NCBI GenBank assembly: GCA_040394475.1
Contig: JBEBSD010000030.1
Location: forward strand, 1 to 64,000
Origin: JBEBSD01 sp040394475
GTDB lineage: Bacteria > Bacteroidota > Bacteroidia > Cytophagales > Spirosomataceae
Length of the DNA stretch: 64,000 nt
Direction of reading: 5' to 3'
Shown: positions 60,475 through 64,000 of the stretch, one piece after another
Numbering within the stretch: the first letter of the stretch is position 1
Layout: the number at the start of each line of letters is the position of its first letter
Made by a program: the position numbers and the translations under genes
Notes under the pieces: generated by a model
The model's input: the letters and a program-made list of their open reading frames with translations, nothing else
Told to the model about the DNA's origin: nothing
Databases searched by the model: none

Positions 60475-63400
60475 AAATATCCTGCTGTTTTTTTCTGCCT
60501 GACATCCTTTTGGGTTGTACAATTCCATGTGGGAGCACAAGCGATCTTCCATCATTTAACGACTCAGGAGGGAGCGCCGGCAAATAGCACTGTCATTAAG
60601 ATTATAGAGGACCGGGAGGGATTGATGTGGTTTGGCACCACGGACGGACTCTTTCGATTTGACTCCCGCGTTTTTAAAAAATATGTGTATGATTCCGAAA
60701 ACAGCCGGTCCATTACGACAAGCTATATACAGGACATCATTTGTGATTCGCACGATGACCTTTGGATTGCCGCACCGAATGGCCTGACCCGGTATAACAA
60801 GACCAGCGATACCTTTACCAGCTTTAGGCATGATCCGGAAAATGCAAATTCATTGAGCAGTGACCGGATCTATACGATTCTTGAGGATAGTCAGGGCGGT
60901 TTCTGGGTCGGAACCGGCAAGGGACTGAATTATCTGACCATCGAAGGGGCGGACGTTCAGGTTACCCGATATCGGCTCACTGATAATCAAAGCGATTCTG
61001 TAAGAGTGCGAAGCCTGGCGGAGGGACCAGACGGGACACTTTGGATAGGAACCTGGTCAGGCCTCGTCCGTATGCGGAAAGACGGTACCTTTCGTACAAC
61101 GTTCGACTATGCAGAGAAAGGTAAATACCCATCAAAAAATATATTTAATACTATTTATGCAGGTGAAAACAACACTATTTGGTTGGCGCCGAGAAGCGGG
61201 GGACTGTTCCGGTTCGATGTTTTAACACAGACATTGCGGATGGTTCCTGATTTTAAAACAGCCGATAATGCCTTTCCTGAAGTGACACGGATCGTTCCGG
61301 ATAAGCAAAATGGTTTTTGGATTGCAACCACATCCGGTCTTGCGCACCTGGATACACTTCATCGGCATTGCCATTGGTATACCAATAAACATATGAACCC
61401 GAACAGCCTGTCGGACAATGCCCTTTTGGGCCTTTGCATGGACCGCCAGGGAGGTGTCTGGCTGGGTACTTATAATGCGGGAGTCGATTATTTCTATCCG
61501 GGGTCTGTCGACGCTTTTGTATCTCCGGTGTTTTGGGATAGTGCTGCTACCCAACCATTTGACGCTGCCTGGGTGGGCAGACATAAGAGGAGGGGGTTGT
61601 GGGCGGTGTCGGAAGACCGCCGGAAAATTGTGTTCATGGATCCGGGGACAAAAAAACAAGCTGTATTTTCCATTTCCTTAACTTCACCCAATACCTATAA
61701 TTCCTTTTATGTCGATAGCAGCGGCGTCGTCTGGGCCGGAGGCGAGGCCATTCTTAGCGGCTATGATCTGAACAAAGGAGAAATGAAGGAATACCCGCTG
61801 CGCGTTACTGGTAATTCGCTGAAGGGGAGAATTTATAGTATCTATGAAGACCGCACAGGCAGGCTGTGGGTGGGGGGAGCGTTCGGCCTTTTGCTTTTCG
61901 ACAGAAGGAGAGGCCTGTTTCAGGAGGTTTATAAAAGTGACGGAACCAGCCTGTCTGCTGTTTCGTTAAGAGTCACCGCTATTTTCGAGGACTCCGGGAA
62001 AAATCTTTGGGTAGGGGGAGCGGCCGAGGTCTACGTTTCAAGACCGGGGGCAAAGGGTTTTGAGCGGATTCAAGTGGATCAAAGTGCCGATCCGAGTAGG
62101 CTTGCGACCATCAGTGCGATTAGGGAAGATATCTCGGACCGCTTGTGGTTTGGAACGGGAAGCGCCGGGCTGCAAGTATACGATCCTGTTTTAAATCGTG
62201 TAAGCGGTTATCATCACGGCGAGAAAATTCCTGTTGACGAAGCTTTCGATATCCTAACCGATCGATCGGGATTCATATGGATCAATGATCAGCGAGGAGG
62301 ATTAACCAGGTATCATCCCGATACCCGGAACACGCAGCAATACGATTATATGGATGGATTGCCTTCCAATCAGGTAAAGGCTTCCGCCGGTTTTCAGGAT
62401 GTCGACGGAACCCTGTATTTCGGAACGACAAAAGGAGTAGTTGGTTTCAATCCAATTGCAATTAGGATCAACAGCCACCCGGCGCCCCTGCTATTTTCGT
62501 CTCTGAAACTCTTTAATGAACCGGTCAATGTGGGAGACGAAACAGGAATTCTAAACCAGTCACTGCCTGCCAGTACAGGGATTGAGCTCCGCCATGACCA
62601 GAATATTTTCACGCTGGAGTTCGCAGCATTGAACTACATACGGCCTGATAAAAACAGGTATGCCTTCCGGTTAGAGGGATTTGAAAAACAGTGGAACTAT
62701 AGCAGCAATCCTTCGGCTACCTATATGAACCTCTCGCCGGGCAGCTATACGTTCCTGATAAAGGCGGCCAATAACGACGGATACTGGAGCGAAAATCCTG
62801 CCCGGCTCGCGGTTGCCATTCTGCCGCCCTGGTGGCAAACATGGTATGCTTACCTGGCCTATCTGCTGATGACAATAGCACTGGTTTATGCGATTACTCG
62901 GTTTTTCTGGATACGGAGTTCGTTCAGGAAAGAAAGTGAACTTTACCAGGCGAAACTCGATTTTTTTACCAATGTTTCCCATGAGATACGCACCCACCTG
63001 GCCCTGATCGGCGGACCGCTTCAAAAAGTTTTTCAATCGCCCTCCATAGATGCCGACAACCGGAATTTGTTGGGGTATGCGAAGCGGAATTCTGATAATT
63101 TAATGGCATTGGTGAACGAATTATTGACATTCCGGAAAATGGAAAGCGGGGATGTCACTCTGCGGGTAAGTGAAGAAAATTTGGTGGATAACATTAAAAT
63201 GGTTCACGCTGCGTTTGAGCATGCTTTCAGGGAAAAACACATAGAGACGCAATTGGAATTCCCCGGAAACAAGATCAGCCTTTGGTACGATGCATCCCAG
63301 ATGCAGAAAGTGTTCTATAACCTGCTGGGCAATGCCTGCAAGTTTACGCCGGAGGGGGGCAGGGTGCGGGTCCTGGTAGCAGAAGACGACAGGCGGGTGC

Positions 63401-64000
63401 GAGTTACGATAGCAGACAACGGAAGGGGGATAAGTCCCGGGCATCTTGAAAAAATATTTGATAATTTCTTTCAGGAGTATAATAGTGATATGCCCAACAG
63501 AGGCTACGGGATAGGATTGGCGCTCGCCAGGAGTATCGTCGAACGCCATGGCGGGCTTTTAACCGTGACCAGCCAGGCGGACGGAGAGACCTGCTTCAGC
63601 GTTCAGATTTTGAAAGGAAACGATCATTTTAACGCTTCACAGCTGTCCGAATCTCCATTACTCATCGGGATGACTGATTACCCGGAGACCAGGGAGAACA
63701 GGTTGTTAGCTGGTGCCCGGCGAAGGGCACAGAAATACACCCTGTTACTTATTGAAGACAATGAAGAATTAAGAGCTTTTGGAAGAGAGGCGCTTCAGAG
63801 TACTTATAACATCCTGGAAGCAGGCAATGGACGAACCGGGATAGAAATGGCAAGAGAACACTTGCCGCAGCTCATTGTAAGTGATATCATGATGCCGGAA
63901 ATGAATGGGCTGGATCTGTGTATCGCCCTGAAGTCCGATGTCCGCACAAGCCATATACCCCTTATACTCCTGACCGCCAAGGGAGCTACTGATCATATGA
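60472..64000 (+). CDS. Hybrid two-component sensor/regulator (HTCS), 3' end outside window
   Basis: The open frame is uninterrupted from TTG 60472 for 1176 codons to the window end. It starts with a signal-like leader, then many periplasmic propeller repeats (EDREGLMWFGTTDGLFRFD, ILEDSQGGFWVGTGKGLNYL), and a Y_Y_Y domain (about 715-775). One membrane helix (about 789-812) is followed by a histidine kinase with SHEIRT (His837; THL replaces the usual TPL), NLLGNACKFTPEGG and DNGRGIS. A receiver follows with Asp1138 (VSDIMMPEMNG). An AraC-type output domain is expected beyond 64000. Confidence 0.9.
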   Translation, partial: MKYPAVFFCLTSFWVVQFHVGAQAIFHHLTTQEGAPANSTVIKIIEDREGLMWFGTTDGLFRFDSRVFKKYVYDSENSRSITTSYIQDIICDSHDDLWIAAPNGLTRYNKTSDTFTSFRHDPENANSLSSDRIYTILEDSQGGFWVGTGKGLNYLTIEGADVQVTRYRLTDNQSDSVRVRSLAEGPDGTLWIGTWSGLVRMRKDGTFRTTFDYAEKGKYPSKNIFNTIYAGENNTIWLAPRSGGLFRFDVLTQTLRMVPDFKTADNAFPEVTRIVPDKQNGFWIATTSGLAHLDTLHRHCHWYTNKHMNPNSLSDNALLGLCMDRQGGVWLGTYNAGVDYFYPGSVDAFVSPVFWDSAATQPFDAAWVGRHKRRGLWAVSEDRRKIVFMDPGTKKQAVFSISLTSPNTYNSFYVDSSGVVWAGGEAILSGYDLNKGEMKEYPLRVTGNSLKGRIYSIYEDRTGRLWVGGAFGLLLFDRRRGLFQEVYKSDGTSLSAVSLRVTAIFEDSGKNLWVGGAAEVYVSRPGAKGFERIQVDQSADPSRLATISAIREDISDRLWFGTGSAGLQVYDPVLNRVSGYHHGEKIPVDEAFDILTDRSGFIWINDQRGGLTRYHPDTRNTQQYDYMDGLPSNQVKASAGFQDVDGTLYFGTTKGVVGFNPIAIRINSHPAPLLFSSLKLFNEPVNVGDETGILNQSLPASTGIELRHDQNIFTLEFAALNYIRPDKNRYAFRLEGFEKQWNYSSNPSATYMNLSPGSYTFLIKAANNDGYWSENPARLAVAILPPWWQTWYAYLAYLLMTIALVYAITRFFWIRSSFRKESELYQAKLDFFTNVSHEIRTHLALIGGPLQKVFQSPSIDADNRNLLGYAKRNSDNLMALVNELLTFRKMESGDVTLRVSEENLVDNIKMVHAAFEHAFREKHIETQLEFPGNKISLWYDASQMQKVFYNLLGNACKFTPEGGRVRVLVAEDDRRVRVTIADNGRGISPGHLEKIFDNFFQEYNSDMPNRGYGIGLALARSIVERHGGLLTVTSQADGETCFSVQILKGNDHFNASQLSESPLLIGMTDYPETRENRLLAGARRRAQKYTLLLIEDNEELRAFGREALQSTYNILEAGNGRTGIEMAREHLPQLIVSDIMMPEMNGLDLCIALKSDVRTSHIPLILLTAKGATDHM

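Overview
The window reads as a chromosomal segment of a Bacteroidota bacterium, most likely of the Sphingobacteriales. The evidence is two SusC/SusD pairs, a FecR/ECF sigma module, a hybrid two-component regulator with a sensor propeller, a type IX secretion C-terminal signal, BACON-type lipoproteins, and -7 boxes of the TAnnTTTG kind. No ribosomal operon, CRISPR array, complete insertion sequence or phage is present. Family names were assigned by reading motifs; no database search was possible.

Layout. (1) 1-5090: the 3' half of a tRNA-Arg(TCT), then a toxin/immunity accessory island. It holds at least four displaced polymorphic-toxin C-terminal tips (DUF4258-like, an unidentified RHS tip, an HExxH metallopeptidase tip, and a colicin E3-type 16S rRNase tip). 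Each is followed by a small or lipoprotein immunity candidate, and two intrinsic terminators punctuate the array. No full-length RHS carrier is in view. (2) 5280-11010: housekeeping genes: ankyrin lipoprotein, MutS2, IscA-like protein, NUMOD4/HNH endonuclease, Lgt. (3) 11360-18490: an ECF sigma, FecR, STN-type SusC and SusD outer-membrane uptake locus on the minus strand. (4) 18610-26530: MoxR ATPase, PrmC, RibD, AroE, a GHMP (galactokinase-like) kinase with a sugar MFS transporter, and a pterin pair (6-pyruvoyl/6-carboxy-tetrahydropterin synthase plus FolE). (5) 26680-42450: PVC-type cytochrome/HEAT protein, Hsp20, class II aldolase, CorC/HlyC-like CBS protein, SecA, phosphatidylserine decarboxylase, an isolated NuoJ, ketoglutarate-semialdehyde-type dehydrogenase, a second MoxR, and a cupin protein. 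(6) 42650-51170: a phosphoesterase-SusC-SusD-BACON locus behind a 36-bp palindrome. (7) 51170-54115: a repeat-rich stretch around a zinc alcohol dehydrogenase. (8) 54115-57340: three secreted surface proteins. (9) 58116-64000: an atypical response regulator, two paralogous XRE regulators, and divergently the 5' part of a hybrid two-component system gene that runs off the window.

Two themes stand out. The first is the array of orphan RHS tips, whose breakpoints lie inside the conserved RHS core, as expected if tips are exchanged with a full-length RHS gene elsewhere. The second is an unusual load of unrelated short dispersed repeats: palindromic GTGGTCTGTG/CACAGACCAC units, AGCTATC arrays, REP-like GCCCC/GGGGC hairpins, a 113-bp triplicate, and a 24-bp tandem inside an operon. 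Several end within a few bases of a stop codon. Other points worth a look are the response regulator with Gly in place of the phosphorylated Asp, the palindrome overlapping a -7 box, and a candidate 441-bp MITE.
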